In this document: positions 7,745-17,318 of the stretch, piece by piece
How positions within the stretch are numbered: position 1 is the first letter of the stretch
How the letters are laid out: each line of letters opens with the position of its first letter
From: Bacillus mycoides
GTDB taxonomy: Bacteria > Bacillota > Bacilli > Bacillales > Bacillaceae_G
DNA length: 64,000 nt
Reading direction: 5' to 3'
Assembly: GCF_018742245.1 (NCBI RefSeq)
Contig: NZ_CP036132.1
Span: forward strand, 4,831,001 to 4,895,000
Translations under genes and position numbers: made by a program
Notes under the pieces: model-generated
What the model saw: only the letters and a program-made list of their open reading frames with translations
What the model was told of the DNA's origin: nothing
Databases searched by the model: none

Positions 7745-9259
7745 TTAATGTTGTTTCATACGCCCTTCTTTTTGCAACTCTTTAAATAGTGCTGCAATCA
7801 TAAAGAAAATAACAAATACAAATGGGAATGCCGCAATAATCGACGCAGTTTGCAGCGCCTCTAATCCACCGACATACAATAAGGTTGAAGCTATCGCCGC
7901 TAGAACAATACCCCAAACCATTTTGATGCGATTTGGTGGGTTTAAGCTACCATGTGTCGTTAACATCGCTAGAACAAACGTAGCAGAGTCTGCCGATGTA
8001 ATAAAGAATGTTGAAATAAGTAAAATAGCTAACACACATAAAGCCGGGCCCATACTACCCATCTGGTCTAACATAGCAAACAATCCTACTTCTGTGCCCA
8101 TTTCTTTAATTTGACCATATATATTCGCCCCGTCGAACAATTCCATATGAATACCTGTTCCTCCGAAAACAGAGAACCAAAGCGCACCAATTACTGTTGG
8201 TACGAGTAACACACCAATAACAAATTCACGAATTGTACGCCCGCGTGACACACGAGCAATAAACGTACCTACGAATGGTGACCATGCAATCCACCATGCC
8301 CAGTAGAAAATTGTCCATGACTGAATCCATTGATTTCCGCCTTCATTTAATGGACTTAAACGGAAACTCATACTTGGTAATTCTTGAATGTATGATCCGA
8401 TTGTTGAAGTGAAATAATTCATAATAAAGTTTGTTGGACCTGCAAATAATACAATTATCATAAGTGCAAACGCTAAAATAATATTCGCATTACTTAAATA
8501 TTTAATTCCTTTATCGAGTCCCGTTTGTGCAGATAGCATATAAAGAACAGTTACAATTCCGATGATTACTAGCTGCGTTGGTAATGAGTTTGGAATGGAT
8601 GTTAAATAACTAACACCACCCGCAATTTGCTTTGCTCCAAGTCCTAATGATGTTGCCACACCAAATACTGTCGCAAATACAGCTAGAACATCAAACATAT
8701 GGGCAATACGGCCATGTTCACCGCCTTTAAATAGTGGACCCACTGTCGCACTAATTGTACTTGCTCTTCCTTTTCTAAATGTAAAATACGCAATACATAA
8801 TGCTACAAGTGCATATAATCCCCACGGATGTAATCCCCAGTGGAAAAACGAGAAACGAAGTGCAAGACGTGCACTCTCTTCAGTCGCACCCTCTCCAAAC
8901 GGAGGTGTGTATAAATGATTCAACGGTTCTGCAACGCCCCAGAAAACCAAACCGATTCCCATACCGGCACTAAATAACATAGCAAACCATGTCATATAAC
9001 TATAATCAGGTTCATCATCATCTTTACCTAAACGAATCGAACCGTACTTAGAAACAATTAAGAAAATAGCAATTCCTAAGAAAATAGAAACGGAAATAAT
9101 ATAGAACCATCCAAACTTACTAACTAGCGCAGCTTGAATTACAGTCGTTACATTTCCTAAGCTACCTTTTCCAATAATAGATTCGGGAATAATCCCCCAA
9201 AGTGTAAATGCAATGCATAATGTTAATGAGACAATAAATGTTTTCGTCAGTTTCCTCAT
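7745..9259 (-). CDS. BCCT family transporter (glycine betaine/choline/carnitine)
   Basis: This is a twelve-helix secondary transporter of about 504 residues that imports trimethylammonium osmolytes with a cation gradient. Family hallmarks are GMGIGLVFWGVAEPLNH near residue 100, the tryptophan-rich substrate segment WTIFYWAWWIAWSPFVG, and GTFIARVSRGRTIREF shortly after. It closely resembles B. subtilis OpuD. The longest frame begins at 9283, but AAGGGGGATTTG immediately precedes the ATG at 9259, giving MRKLTKTF, so that start is preferred. It has its own terminator. Substrate specificity (betaine against choline or carnitine) is not decided by what is visible. Confidence 0.9.
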   Translation of the reverse strand: MRKLTKTFIVSLTLCIAFTLWGIIPESIIGKGSLGNVTTVIQAALVSKFGWFYIISVSIFLGIAIFLIVSKYGSIRLGKDDDEPDYSYMTWFAMLFSAGMGIGLVFWGVAEPLNHLYTPPFGEGATEESARLALRFSFFHWGLHPWGLYALVALCIAYFTFRKGRASTISATVGPLFKGGEHGRIAHMFDVLAVFATVFGVATSLGLGAKQIAGGVSYLTSIPNSLPTQLVIIGIVTVLYMLSAQTGLDKGIKYLSNANIILAFALMIIVLFAGPTNFIMNYFTSTIGSYIQELPSMSFRLSPLNEGGNQWIQSWTIFYWAWWIAWSPFVGTFIARVSRGRTIREFVIGVLLVPTVIGALWFSVFGGTGIHMELFDGANIYGQIKEMGTEVGLFAMLDQMGSMGPALCVLAILLISTFFITSADSATFVLAMLTTHGSLNPPNRIKMVWGIVLAAIASTLLYVGGLEALQTASIIAAFPFVFVIFFMIAALFKELQKEGRMKQH

Positions 9260-9935
9260 CAAATCCCCCTTCGTATGTTTCATTTCTTGTGAATATCATA
9301 AATTCCGATGTGTTAAATCGGATAGAAAACCATAGTTTTTTGCGGTGATTTTCTTTCGGCTCTCTCAAGTTTGCCTTCACCAATTAGAGTTCTTATGGAC
9401 AGCCTTACCTTCCGTACAACCTTTTCACTCTGCAAGAGCTACAAGATTGGAATACTACTGTCAAATTGTGTGAGAAAAATGCGGATGGGAAGAGATTTTC
9501 CCAAAAAAGGATGTGTTACAGTTTTAAAAAAGGCAGATTTATTCTTTATAACCCTTTCTTCTTGTAACAATTATGCGGTTTTTTTGCTAGTATATAGCGC
9601 GTGTTTATAACTTCACAAACGAGATGTTTATGTTTATATAACTATATTACCCATAAAACGGTAAAATACTCAAGGATTGTAACTGTATAGTAATCATTAC
9701 GTAATACTATTGTAACATTCTTATTTGCACCGAAAAATTATGTTGTATTAAATATTTTGAATATAACTAGAAACCTACTAATTATATGGAATGAAAAACG
9801 CTTTCCTCTAATTCTAGCTATATTACAAATTGTTAACGACTTATTACGAATGGTTTGTAATTGTGTGTTTTCCCAAAATCCGAAAAAATCTGTTGCTATA
9901 ATGAGGACACGAAAACAAACGCAATGGAGGCTATC
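9260..9935. other. 676-bp intergenic region upstream of entA
   Basis: No convincing gene lies here; the open frames lack ribosome binding sites. The right half holds the entA promoter region. TGTAAC-N5-AGTAAT at 9678-9694 resembles the WalR box (TGTWAH-N5-TGTWAH) with one mismatch. An oppositely oriented near copy, TGTTAC-N5-TATTAC on minus, lies just downstream. A TATAAT with an upstream TG (extended -10) is at 9897-9902. Confidence 0.45.
9897..9902 (+). promoter_or_regulatory. Extended -10 element of entA
   Basis: TGCTATAAT is an exact extended -10 hexamer with no good -35. It lies 33 bp before the entA start codon. Confidence 0.55.
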
Positions 9936-10811
9936 ATGAAAAAATTAATTGGAATAGCAACAGCAGCAGTTTTTGGTCTTGGGATTTTCACCGCATCTGC
10001 TAACGCAGAAACTGTTGTAAAAACAGACGTACTAAATGTACGAGAAAACCCTACTACTGAATCAAAAGTTGTCGGTAAATTACAGAATGGTCATAAATTA
10101 GATGTTCTAAATACAGAAAACGGATGGTCACAAATCAAATTAGATGGTAAAGACGCATTCGTAAGTACAGAGTTTACAAAGAACTCTTACTATGTAACAG
10201 CTAACGTATTAAATGTACGTGCTGAAGCGAACACAAACTCAGAAATTCTTGGAACGCTTAAGAAAGACGATATGATCGAAACAACGAACCAAGTACAAAA
10301 TGAGTGGTTACAATTTGAATATAACGGGAAAACGGCTTATGTTCATGTTCCTTTCTTAACAGGTACAGCACCTGTTATTGAGAAACAAGAAACGCCTGCT
10401 CCTGCTAAAGCTGCAGCACCAGCTAAGGCTCAAGCACCTGCACCAGTAAAAACAGCTGCTAAGCCTGCTGTGAAAGCTGCTGAAACTAGCGAACCTTCTA
10501 ATGGTCGTGAGTTAACTGTTGTAGCTACAGCATATACAGCTCATCCGAGCGAAAACGGTGGCACATACGGCGGCCGTGTATTAACTGCAATGGGTCATGA
10601 CCTAACAGCGAACCCAAACATGAAAATGATCGCTGTTGACCCGAAAGTAATCCCGTTAGGATCTAAAGTATGGGTAGAAGGTTATGGAGAAGCAATCGCT
10701 GGTGATACTGGCGGTGCAATTAAAGGTAACCGTATCGACATTCTACTTGGATCAGATAGCGCTGCTAACAAATGGGGACGCAAAACTGTTAAAGTGAAAA
10801 TTTTAAAATAA
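9936..10811 (+). CDS. entA: SH3b-SH3b-3D cell-wall protein (EntA type)
   Basis: This is a secreted wall-associated protein of 291 residues. The signal peptide ends at ASANA before ETVV (about residue 24). Two SH3b domains occupy roughly residues 25-85 and 87-145, then an Ala/Pro/Lys-rich spacer and a C-terminal 3D domain (about 190-291). The 3D domain has VVATAYTA, VDPKVIPLG, AGDTGGAIKG and RIDILL, whose three aspartates name the fold shared with MltA-type and Rpf-like lytic enzymes. Members have been called enterotoxin/cell-wall-binding proteins in B. cereus, and YocH-like in B. subtilis. GGAGG precedes the ATG at 9936; a longer frame from 9861 has no such signal. A peptidoglycan-cleaving role is inferred from the 3D domain. 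Confidence 0.88.
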   Translation: MKKLIGIATAAVFGLGIFTASANAETVVKTDVLNVRENPTTESKVVGKLQNGHKLDVLNTENGWSQIKLDGKDAFVSTEFTKNSYYVTANVLNVRAEANTNSEILGTLKKDDMIETTNQVQNEWLQFEYNGKTAYVHVPFLTGTAPVIEKQETPAPAKAAAPAKAQAPAPVKTAAKPAVKAAETSEPSNGRELTVVATAYTAHPSENGGTYGGRVLTAMGHDLTANPNMKMIAVDPKVIPLGSKVWVEGYGEAIAGDTGGAIKGNRIDILLGSDSAANKWGRKTVKVKILK

Positions 10812-10830
10812 CCAATGACTGCTAAATTAC

Positions 10831-10868
10831 AGCCGGTTCTCTTTATTGAGAGCTGGCTTTTATTTTTT
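10831..10868 (+). terminator. Terminator after entA
   Basis: AGCCGGTTCTC pairs with GAGAGCTGGCT (with G-T pairs), followed by a T-rich tract. Confidence 0.75.
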
Positions 10869-10895
10869 TATAATAGCTATAAGGAGGTTATGTCC

Positions 10896-11198
10896 ATGAA
10901 TGTACAAGCAAAAGTAGACTGGGTCGGTACACCAAAACCGTACATATATAAAGATGATGTAACATATGATGCAATCGCAATTGACTTCTCACTAACAAAC
11001 GATGACAATCGCTATAAATTAATTGTGCTCAAGTCTGAAGAACATACACATTACAAACTCGTACAATACGGAATAAAACCAGGCTCTCAAAAGCCATTCC
11101 CTATTGATATTCCATTCGAGCAAGAAATGCTACCGCTCATAGAACAAATATTAAATGATCCATATGTACAAGCGATATTAAAGGAAGCGCGCTTCTAA
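10896..11198 (+). CDS. Hypothetical protein, 100 residues
   Basis: This small soluble protein has no signal peptide or membrane helix and belongs to no family I recognise. It is acidic and mixed alpha/beta in character, starting MNVQAKVDWVGTPKPY and ending in a helix-like ILNDPYVQAILKEARF. AAGGAGG lies 8 nt before the ATG at 10896 and only 2 nt before an ATG at 10890, so 10896 is preferred. It sits between two terminators and so is probably monocistronic. Gene status is well supported by the ribosome binding site, coding bias and terminator; function is unknown. Confidence 0.8.
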   Translation: MNVQAKVDWVGTPKPYIYKDDVTYDAIAIDFSLTNDDNRYKLIVLKSEEHTHYKLVQYGIKPGSQKPFPIDIPFEQEMLPLIEQILNDPYVQAILKEARF

Positions 11199-11202
11199 TT
11201 AC

Positions 11203-11239
11203 AAAAAAAGAGGCTGTTCAAAGTTGAACAGCCTCTTTC
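11203..11239. terminator. Shared terminator of convergent genes
   Basis: A 13-bp perfect stem (AGAGGCTGTTCAA / TTGAACAGCCTCT) flanked by A and T runs serves both the 100-residue gene and the TcaA-like gene. Confidence 0.88.
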
Positions 11240-11244
11240 TTATA

Positions 11245-12624
11245 TCAACGAGTCGGACCAGATATTTCCTCTGATTTCAGCGTATTATTGGCTCCAAGAG
11301 AATAGTACAATATCTTGCCATTCCCATTAACCGTAACGATATGTTCATTATTAAAACTTTTGAACTTAACAGATCCATCACCGTAACGAATATGATACTC
11401 TTCATATGTCGTTACTTTATATTTCGTTTCACTTTGACGTTCTACATTACGAATATCCATCGTTAATAGATCTTCTGTAATTCCTTTTTTGTGTAGATAT
11501 TGTAAGTATTCACGGTCTTCCTTATACGATGGCCCGCTTTTATCATAATTACTTTCAATTATGCTAAAATCATTTAATGAAATCGCGCGCACATTATCAT
11601 AAATATGTGTTCGCACAAATTCACCAGCTGCTGAGCTTGACGTTTCTTTCGGGAACTTTAAATAATATGTGCTTTGTTCCCCAATTTTGATGCTTTCAGA
11701 TTTAATGACACCAAGGTCGCTGTTTTTCTCTAAATGTACTTCAATCGTTTCATCTGTCGCTACAGGACCAAGTTTATAGCTTCCGTTACTTAATTTCCCA
11801 CGCTTTTGACCGTTCACAAAAACAGCCGCTTCTTTTTCATCAGAAGAAATGGTTACATAATTTCCTTCAAGTGATAAATTCACTTCTACTGTCCCATTCT
11901 TTTCGTTTGCTAAATCCACTTCTTTTTCTGTCTCTAATTCAGTAAGCTCTGACTTCGCCTTTGCCTTTACAACATAAGCACCTGGGAAGTATGGTCCTAA
12001 TTCTTTCGAAGTTTTACCACTAGAAAGCTCTGTTTCTTTTTTATCATTTACATATATTTCAGCATTCTTTGCAGTTGTGCTAACATTCATGTAATAAGAT
12101 TTCATACTGAACTTATACTTTGGATATAAGAACCACTCTTTCCCGTCTTCTATAATTGTCCCATCTTGAAAAGATGCTGTATCACTTGCTGAATTTTCAT
12201 CTACTGCCTCTTTTTGTAAATAGGACAATAATGTCTTATTGTACGAAGGATTATCTTTTAAATAACGTATGTATGCTTTAATATCTTCTGGCTTAACCTT
12301 TAGGCCTGGATCATCTACTTTCACAAACTCATCGATTGCACTAACATCTTTATTTTGGAATGCCTCGATCATTACATTTACTTGCTTTTCTTTTGAAAAC
12401 TTATTTGCCCCAAATTGATATGCCCCAAATAATAAAGCAACAATTACGATGAAACCAATGATCAAAAATACATTTTTATTAATTTGCACTGGTCTTGTCT
12501 CTAATTGTATCTCCTCACTAGAAGCAGCCGTATCGCCCGATATTTCTTCTAATTTACTGCGGCACTTAGGACAAAAGTTCAAATGGCCTGCAACCTGCTT
12601 CTTACAAGTTCCACAAAACTTCAA
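11245..12624 (-). CDS. TcaA-like membrane protein with N-terminal zinc ribbon
   Basis: This 459-residue protein begins with a zinc ribbon (FCGTCKKQ ... FCPKCRSKL, four cysteines) in the cytoplasm, then one membrane helix near residues 50-72. A long extracellular part follows with two repeated Ig/PEGA-like segments (ATTAKNAEIYVNDKKE and SSDEKEAAVFVNGQKR) and a C-terminal NTF2-like region. This is the layout of staphylococcal TcaA and B. subtilis YvbJ, linked to the cell envelope and glycopeptide response. The longest frame starts with TTG at 12639, but GGGGGAGA overlaps that codon and lies 5-6 nt before another TTG at 12624, which is the likelier start. An exact role is not known here. Confidence 0.82.
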   Translation of the reverse strand: MKFCGTCKKQVAGHLNFCPKCRSKLEEISGDTAASSEEIQLETRPVQINKNVFLIIGFIVIVALLFGAYQFGANKFSKEKQVNVMIEAFQNKDVSAIDEFVKVDDPGLKVKPEDIKAYIRYLKDNPSYNKTLLSYLQKEAVDENSASDTASFQDGTIIEDGKEWFLYPKYKFSMKSYYMNVSTTAKNAEIYVNDKKETELSSGKTSKELGPYFPGAYVVKAKAKSELTELETEKEVDLANEKNGTVEVNLSLEGNYVTISSDEKEAAVFVNGQKRGKLSNGSYKLGPVATDETIEVHLEKNSDLGVIKSESIKIGEQSTYYLKFPKETSSSAAGEFVRTHIYDNVRAISLNDFSIIESNYDKSGPSYKEDREYLQYLHKKGITEDLLTMDIRNVERQSETKYKVTTYEEYHIRYGDGSVKFKSFNNEHIVTVNGNGKILYYSLGANNTLKSEEISGPTR

Positions 12625-12639
12625 TATGCTCTCCCCCAA

Positions 12640-12906
12640 TTTCCCACTAATTTCATTCCGGCATACGCTACAATAAAACCTATGCTTTTTCTACATTACA
12701 CTTGCAGTCCTTTTTGCAACTGCGCAATATGTAACTTCAGCTTTCCTTATTCATTTCACTACCTAATTCCGACTATTTCTCTCCCTATAAACATTTTATA
12801 TATTACCATGATTTCCGATTATTGTAATCCAAATTTCATTTTTTCTGTTTTGAGCATTTTTTGTTTATAATGGTAAAGGAAAGAAATCTGTGTACGGAGG
12901 AATATT
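12640..12906. other. Divergent promoter region
   Basis: About 280 AT-rich bases separate the TcaA-like gene (minus) from ywqB (plus). No RNA fold, repeat or small gene with a ribosome binding site was recognised. Confidence 0.5.
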
Positions 12907-14526
12907 ATGCTGCAAGACTCAATTACGAAAGATGAAATTATGATGATTGCGAATGAGTTCGTTCAAGGGCTTGATCCACAGCAAGTTGCTGATCAGGAGC
13001 ATGTCGCTACAGCTCGGCACCTATATCGTAGTGGTGTTGTCTATAACGTTGACTTTGATGGCTATACGCTATCCGGAACTGTAAATGCTGAAGGCAGTGT
13101 ATATAGCGTTCACATCCCGATTCGTAATGTCACTGAAAGCTATTGCGATTGCTTCGCGCCAACGCAATGTCAGCATATGCTTGCTGTGTTACTATCTGCA
13201 GCTTCTAGTTTTGGGCAGGTAGGAGATGTATTAACTTTATTCAAAAATAATACAAAACCTTCTCTTCCTCCTATTCGAACTGCACGACAAGTATTGCAAT
13301 CATCAGCTTTTGAAGAACTGGATTATAAAAGTTGGCAAACATACTTTGAAAATGAATATGAATCATTTAAAAAAGAACAAGCGCGGCTCACTTATAAACA
13401 AATGTATTTTCTTATGAGTCTTTTTACAGACTTCTATACAAAATTAGAACGGAAAGCTCCGCGCATCGTTGCTATTCATGAATTATTTAAGTTGCACGCG
13501 GCACTTTATTGCTTTCAAAAATTATTAGAAGAAATTCAGGAATTTGAAGCAAACAAACTATATTCTTATCACCAACCAGTTAACGTCGTTCGCCTATTCG
13601 TTGATAAAGTTGAATCTACCGTTAGGGACCTAAAAACAGAGGAGATTCCAGAAGAATCCAAACCGATTTTACAAGAAACAGCGCGGCTCATACATGAAGC
13701 ATTCTTCTCTACCGATGCCTATACACAAGAGCGATTCTTCATTTATCGTCACGTATGGGGTGAACTGTTAAGAACAGAAGAGCAGCTACAAGAAGAAGAA
13801 AAACGAATCGATACTAAAATCAATCCACTTTCCAAAGCATTAGCATCTTCTCATCTGCTCTTTTTAAATAATGAAGACTTATCGGCAATGGAATTACTCA
13901 AAAAACAGCCTGCTTCTGTTGTGAGCCTTTACTTCTATTGGTTAGAAGAGTTATTAAGTGCGATGCAGTGGGACCGTGCTAAAAGCTGGCTTTCCTTTAC
14001 TTATAAACAAGTAAAAGAAACGATAACGGAACAAGAGAATACCGTCTTCATACAAGATATCGTTCGATTATTTGTGATGATGTATGAGACATATGCAACG
14101 CATACGAATGAACAAGCGGGATTAGAAATGATTTTACAAGAACTATTACCGTATAGTTTCACAAATTATGAACAATATGTACTTGCGAAGAAACAATACC
14201 ATGCATGGACGGAACTTCAGCTCTTATATGGATTCGAAGTAATCGAACTTTTGAAAGAACCATTGAAAGATATTGAAAAAGAAGCGCCCGAAGCAGCACT
14301 TCCTCTTTATCACCATGCCGCAATGGAAGCAATTGAAGAGCGAAATCGCAAATCATATAAACGTGCCGTTCGTTACTTAAAGAAATTACGTATGCTTTAT
14401 AAACGACTGAAGCGAACTGATGAATGGGATGCTTTCATTATTCATATCGCTAACTTACATTCACGTCTGCGTGCACTACAAGAGGAATTACGGAGAGGAA
14501 AATTAATCGATGATCATACAAACTGA
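12907..14526 (+). CDS. ywqB: SWIM zinc-finger protein (YwqB type)
   Basis: This is a 539-residue cytoplasmic protein. Near residues 75-100 it carries a SWIM zinc finger (YCDCFAPTQCQHMLAVLL, pattern CxC...CxH), a presumed nucleic-acid or protein-binding module. The rest is rich in helices with TPR-like pairs. GTACGGAGGAATATT precedes the ATG. The last 17 bp overlap the SNF2 gene, and the two are conserved as a pair in Bacillus (YwqB-YwqA), which suggests that they act together. A role in DNA transactions is inferred from the partner. Confidence 0.87.
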   Translation: MLQDSITKDEIMMIANEFVQGLDPQQVADQEHVATARHLYRSGVVYNVDFDGYTLSGTVNAEGSVYSVHIPIRNVTESYCDCFAPTQCQHMLAVLLSAASSFGQVGDVLTLFKNNTKPSLPPIRTARQVLQSSAFEELDYKSWQTYFENEYESFKKEQARLTYKQMYFLMSLFTDFYTKLERKAPRIVAIHELFKLHAALYCFQKLLEEIQEFEANKLYSYHQPVNVVRLFVDKVESTVRDLKTEEIPEESKPILQETARLIHEAFFSTDAYTQERFFIYRHVWGELLRTEEQLQEEEKRIDTKINPLSKALASSHLLFLNNEDLSAMELLKKQPASVVSLYFYWLEELLSAMQWDRAKSWLSFTYKQVKETITEQENTVFIQDIVRLFVMMYETYATHTNEQAGLEMILQELLPYSFTNYEQYVLAKKQYHAWTELQLLYGFEVIELLKEPLKDIEKEAPEAALPLYHHAAMEAIEERNRKSYKRAVRYLKKLRMLYKRLKRTDEWDAFIIHIANLHSRLRALQEELRRGKLIDDHTN

Positions 14527-17266
14527 AGTAACAATTAGGCTCCAGCACGTTAGTCAAGGTTGGTTCCTTTGGGGAGAAGATGATAGCGGTACGCTCTTAT
14601 CCGTAGCAACTTGGAAAAAAAATGCATTCGCATGGCACTCTACTTCCTTCTACGGAACGTTTTTAAAAGAAGCAACGTATGAGGGAAAACAAGGCGTTCT
14701 GTTAACGAATGCCCAGGCATTTGAATACATCGCAAATAAACCGATGAATTCATTTGCAAATATGCAAATGAACGGTCCTATTACGGCACTTACAAAGGAC
14801 GCAAGTGAATTATGGGACGCTTTCGTCAGCGGCAGCTTCGCACCTGACATGAAGCATTGGTCTCAGCAGCCATCTTGGAAAGTTCAGAATACCTCAATTG
14901 AAGATGACGTGTTAGCATCTCTTTTCTCTGCCGCTGTGAACGAAAGTATTTTGCAAGATGCTCGCTCAAATGACGGATGGGAAGATGCAAAGAGACTATA
15001 TGAACATTACGACTTTACGAAAAGGCAATTGGAAGCAGCACTACATGAAGAAGATTGGCTTCGAAAAATTGGTTACATTGAAGATGATCTTCCATTTACA
15101 GTCGGCTTAAGACTACAAGAACCGCAAGAAGAACTTGAAATGTGGAAGCTTGAAACAATCGTTACACCAAAACGTGGTGCGCATCGCATATATGTATATG
15201 AAAGTATCGATTCCTTGCCAAAACGATGGCACGATTACGAAGAACGGATTCTTGAAACACAAGAAGGATTCAGTAAGCTCGTACCGTGGCTAAAAGAGGA
15301 CGACAAGTTCCGAGAAGAACTCTTTGAAACGGAAGCTTGGAACTTCTTAACCGAAGCAAGTAATGAATTACTCGCAGCAGGCATTACAATTCTACTACCA
15401 TCATGGTGGCAAAATTTAAAAGCAACAAAACCGAGGTTACGCGTTCAACTGAAGCAAAGTACAGCACAAACACAGTCTTTCTTCGGCATGAATACGCTCG
15501 TTAATTTCGACTGGCGCATTTCAACGGACGGAATTGATTTATCAGAAAGCGAGTTTTTCGAACTCGTTGAGCAGAACAAACGTCTTTTCAATTTAAATGG
15601 TCAATGGATGAGACTTGATCCTGCCTTTATTGAAGAAGTAAGAAAACTAATGCACCGTGCTGATAAATATGGCCTAGAAATGAAAGACGTGTTGCAGCAA
15701 CATTTATCGAGCACGGCGGAAACAGAAATTGTAGAAGACGATAGTCCGTTTAGCGATATTGAAATCGAACTAGACGGATATTATGAAGAACTTTTCCAAA
15801 AGCTTCTGCACATTGGAGATATTCCGAAAGTAGATACACCATCTTCGCTACAAGCAACACTCCGCCCGTATCAACAACACGGGATTGAATGGTTGCTATA
15901 CTTACGAAAGCTTGGATTTGGGGCATTATTAGCCGATGATATGGGACTTGGAAAAAGTATTCAAACGATAACTTACTTACTATACGCTAAAGAAAACAAT
16001 CTCCAAACAGGTCCTGCATTAATTGTGGCACCAACATCAGTCCTTGGAAATTGGCAAAAAGAATTTGAGCGTTTCGCACCAAGTTTACGTGTTCAGTTAC
16101 ACTATGGTAGTAACCGAGCTAAGGATGAGTCATTTAAAGATTTTCTTCAATCAGCAGATGTTATATTAACTTCTTATGCATTAGCTCAGCTTGATGAAGA
16201 AGAACTTAGTACGTTATGCTGGGACGCTGTTATTTTAGACGAAGCACAAAATATAAAAAACCCACATACGAAACAGTCGAAAGCAGTAAGAAACTTACAA
16301 GCAAATCATAAAATTGCTTTGACCGGTACACCGATGGAAAACCGACTTGCTGAGCTTTGGTCTATTTTCGACTTTATCAATCATGGGTATCTCGGAAGCT
16401 TAGGACAATTCCAGCGCCGCTTCGTCACACCGATTGAAAAGGACCGCGATGAAGGGAAAATCCAGCAAGTTCAGCGGTTTATCTCGCCGTTTTTACTGCG
16501 TCGTACGAAGAAAGATCAAACAGTCGCATTAAACTTACCAGATAAACAAGAACAGAAAGCTTATTGTTCACTAACTGGTGAACAGGCTTCCTTATACGAA
16601 CAACTTGTTCAAGATACATTGCAAAATGTAGAAGGATTAAGCGGAATTGAAAGACGCGGATTTATATTACTTATGCTGAACAAGCTAAAACAAATTTGTA
16701 ACCATCCAGCACTTTATTTGAAAGAAGAAGAACCACAAAATATCGTCGAGCGCTCTATGAAAACAAAAACGGTAATGGAGCTCATCGAAAATATAAAGGA
16801 CCAAAATGAAAGTTGCTTAATCTTCACTCAGTACATTGGCATGGGGAACATGCTAAAAAGTATGTTAGAAGAAACATTCGGTCAGCGCGTCCTCTTCTTA
16901 AACGGGAGCGTACCGAAGAAAGAGCGTGACAAGATGATTGAGCAGTTCCAAAACGGAACGTATGACATCTTCATCTTATCGTTAAAGGCTGGTGGAACAG
17001 GATTAAACTTAACTGCTGCCAACCATGTCATTCACTATGACCGTTGGTGGAATCCAGCTGTAGAAAACCAAGCAACAGACCGTGCTTATCGCATCGGTCA
17101 AAAACGCTTCGTTCACGTTCATAAACTTATTACAACAGGAACACTTGAAGAGAAAATTGATGAAATGTTAGAACGAAAACAATCATTAAACAACGCCGTC
17201 ATTACAAGCGATAGTTGGATGACCGAACTATCAACAGACGAACTAAAAGAATTACTTGGCGTATAA
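14510..17266 (+). CDS. ywqA: SNF2-family helicase/ATPase (YwqA type)
   Basis: This 918-residue protein has an N-terminal bacterial SNF2-associated region (about 1-430), then a two-lobe SNF2 ATPase. Motif I is LADDMGLGKSIQTIT near residue 473, motif II is LDEAQNIKN near 575, motif III LTGTPMENR, and motif VI is in ATDRAYRIGQ near 862. It is expected to move along double-stranded DNA using ATP and displace or remodel bound proteins. It overlaps the SWIM-domain gene by 17 bp, with GGAGAGGA upstream. Archaeal and bacterial SNF2-SWIM pairs are common, but the biological substrate here is unknown. Confidence 0.92.
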   Translation: MIIQTEVTIRLQHVSQGWFLWGEDDSGTLLSVATWKKNAFAWHSTSFYGTFLKEATYEGKQGVLLTNAQAFEYIANKPMNSFANMQMNGPITALTKDASELWDAFVSGSFAPDMKHWSQQPSWKVQNTSIEDDVLASLFSAAVNESILQDARSNDGWEDAKRLYEHYDFTKRQLEAALHEEDWLRKIGYIEDDLPFTVGLRLQEPQEELEMWKLETIVTPKRGAHRIYVYESIDSLPKRWHDYEERILETQEGFSKLVPWLKEDDKFREELFETEAWNFLTEASNELLAAGITILLPSWWQNLKATKPRLRVQLKQSTAQTQSFFGMNTLVNFDWRISTDGIDLSESEFFELVEQNKRLFNLNGQWMRLDPAFIEEVRKLMHRADKYGLEMKDVLQQHLSSTAETEIVEDDSPFSDIEIELDGYYEELFQKLLHIGDIPKVDTPSSLQATLRPYQQHGIEWLLYLRKLGFGALLADDMGLGKSIQTITYLLYAKENNLQTGPALIVAPTSVLGNWQKEFERFAPSLRVQLHYGSNRAKDESFKDFLQSADVILTSYALAQLDEEELSTLCWDAVILDEAQNIKNPHTKQSKAVRNLQANHKIALTGTPMENRLAELWSIFDFINHGYLGSLGQFQRRFVTPIEKDRDEGKIQQVQRFISPFLLRRTKKDQTVALNLPDKQEQKAYCSLTGEQASLYEQLVQDTLQNVEGLSGIERRGFILLMLNKLKQICNHPALYLKEEEPQNIVERSMKTKTVMELIENIKDQNESCLIFTQYIGMGNMLKSMLEETFGQRVLFLNGSVPKKERDKMIEQFQNGTYDIFILSLKAGGTGLNLTAANHVIHYDRWWNPAVENQATDRAYRIGQKRFVHVHKLITTGTLEEKIDEMLERKQSLNNAVITSDSWMTELSTDELKELLGV

Positions 17267-17278
17267 GGTGGATAAATG

Positions 17279-17318
17279 AAAAAGGAGCAAATCTCTAAAT
17301 GAGATTAGCTCCTTTTTC
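17279..17318. terminator. Shared terminator between ywqA and vanZ-like gene
   Basis: AAAAAGGAGC...GCTCCTTTTT with an internal AATCTC/GAGATT helix is usable in both directions. Confidence 0.85.

Noticed and set aside
9371..9610. Plus-strand 79-codon frame upstream of entA
   Set aside because: No ribosome binding site or promoter, and unusual composition.
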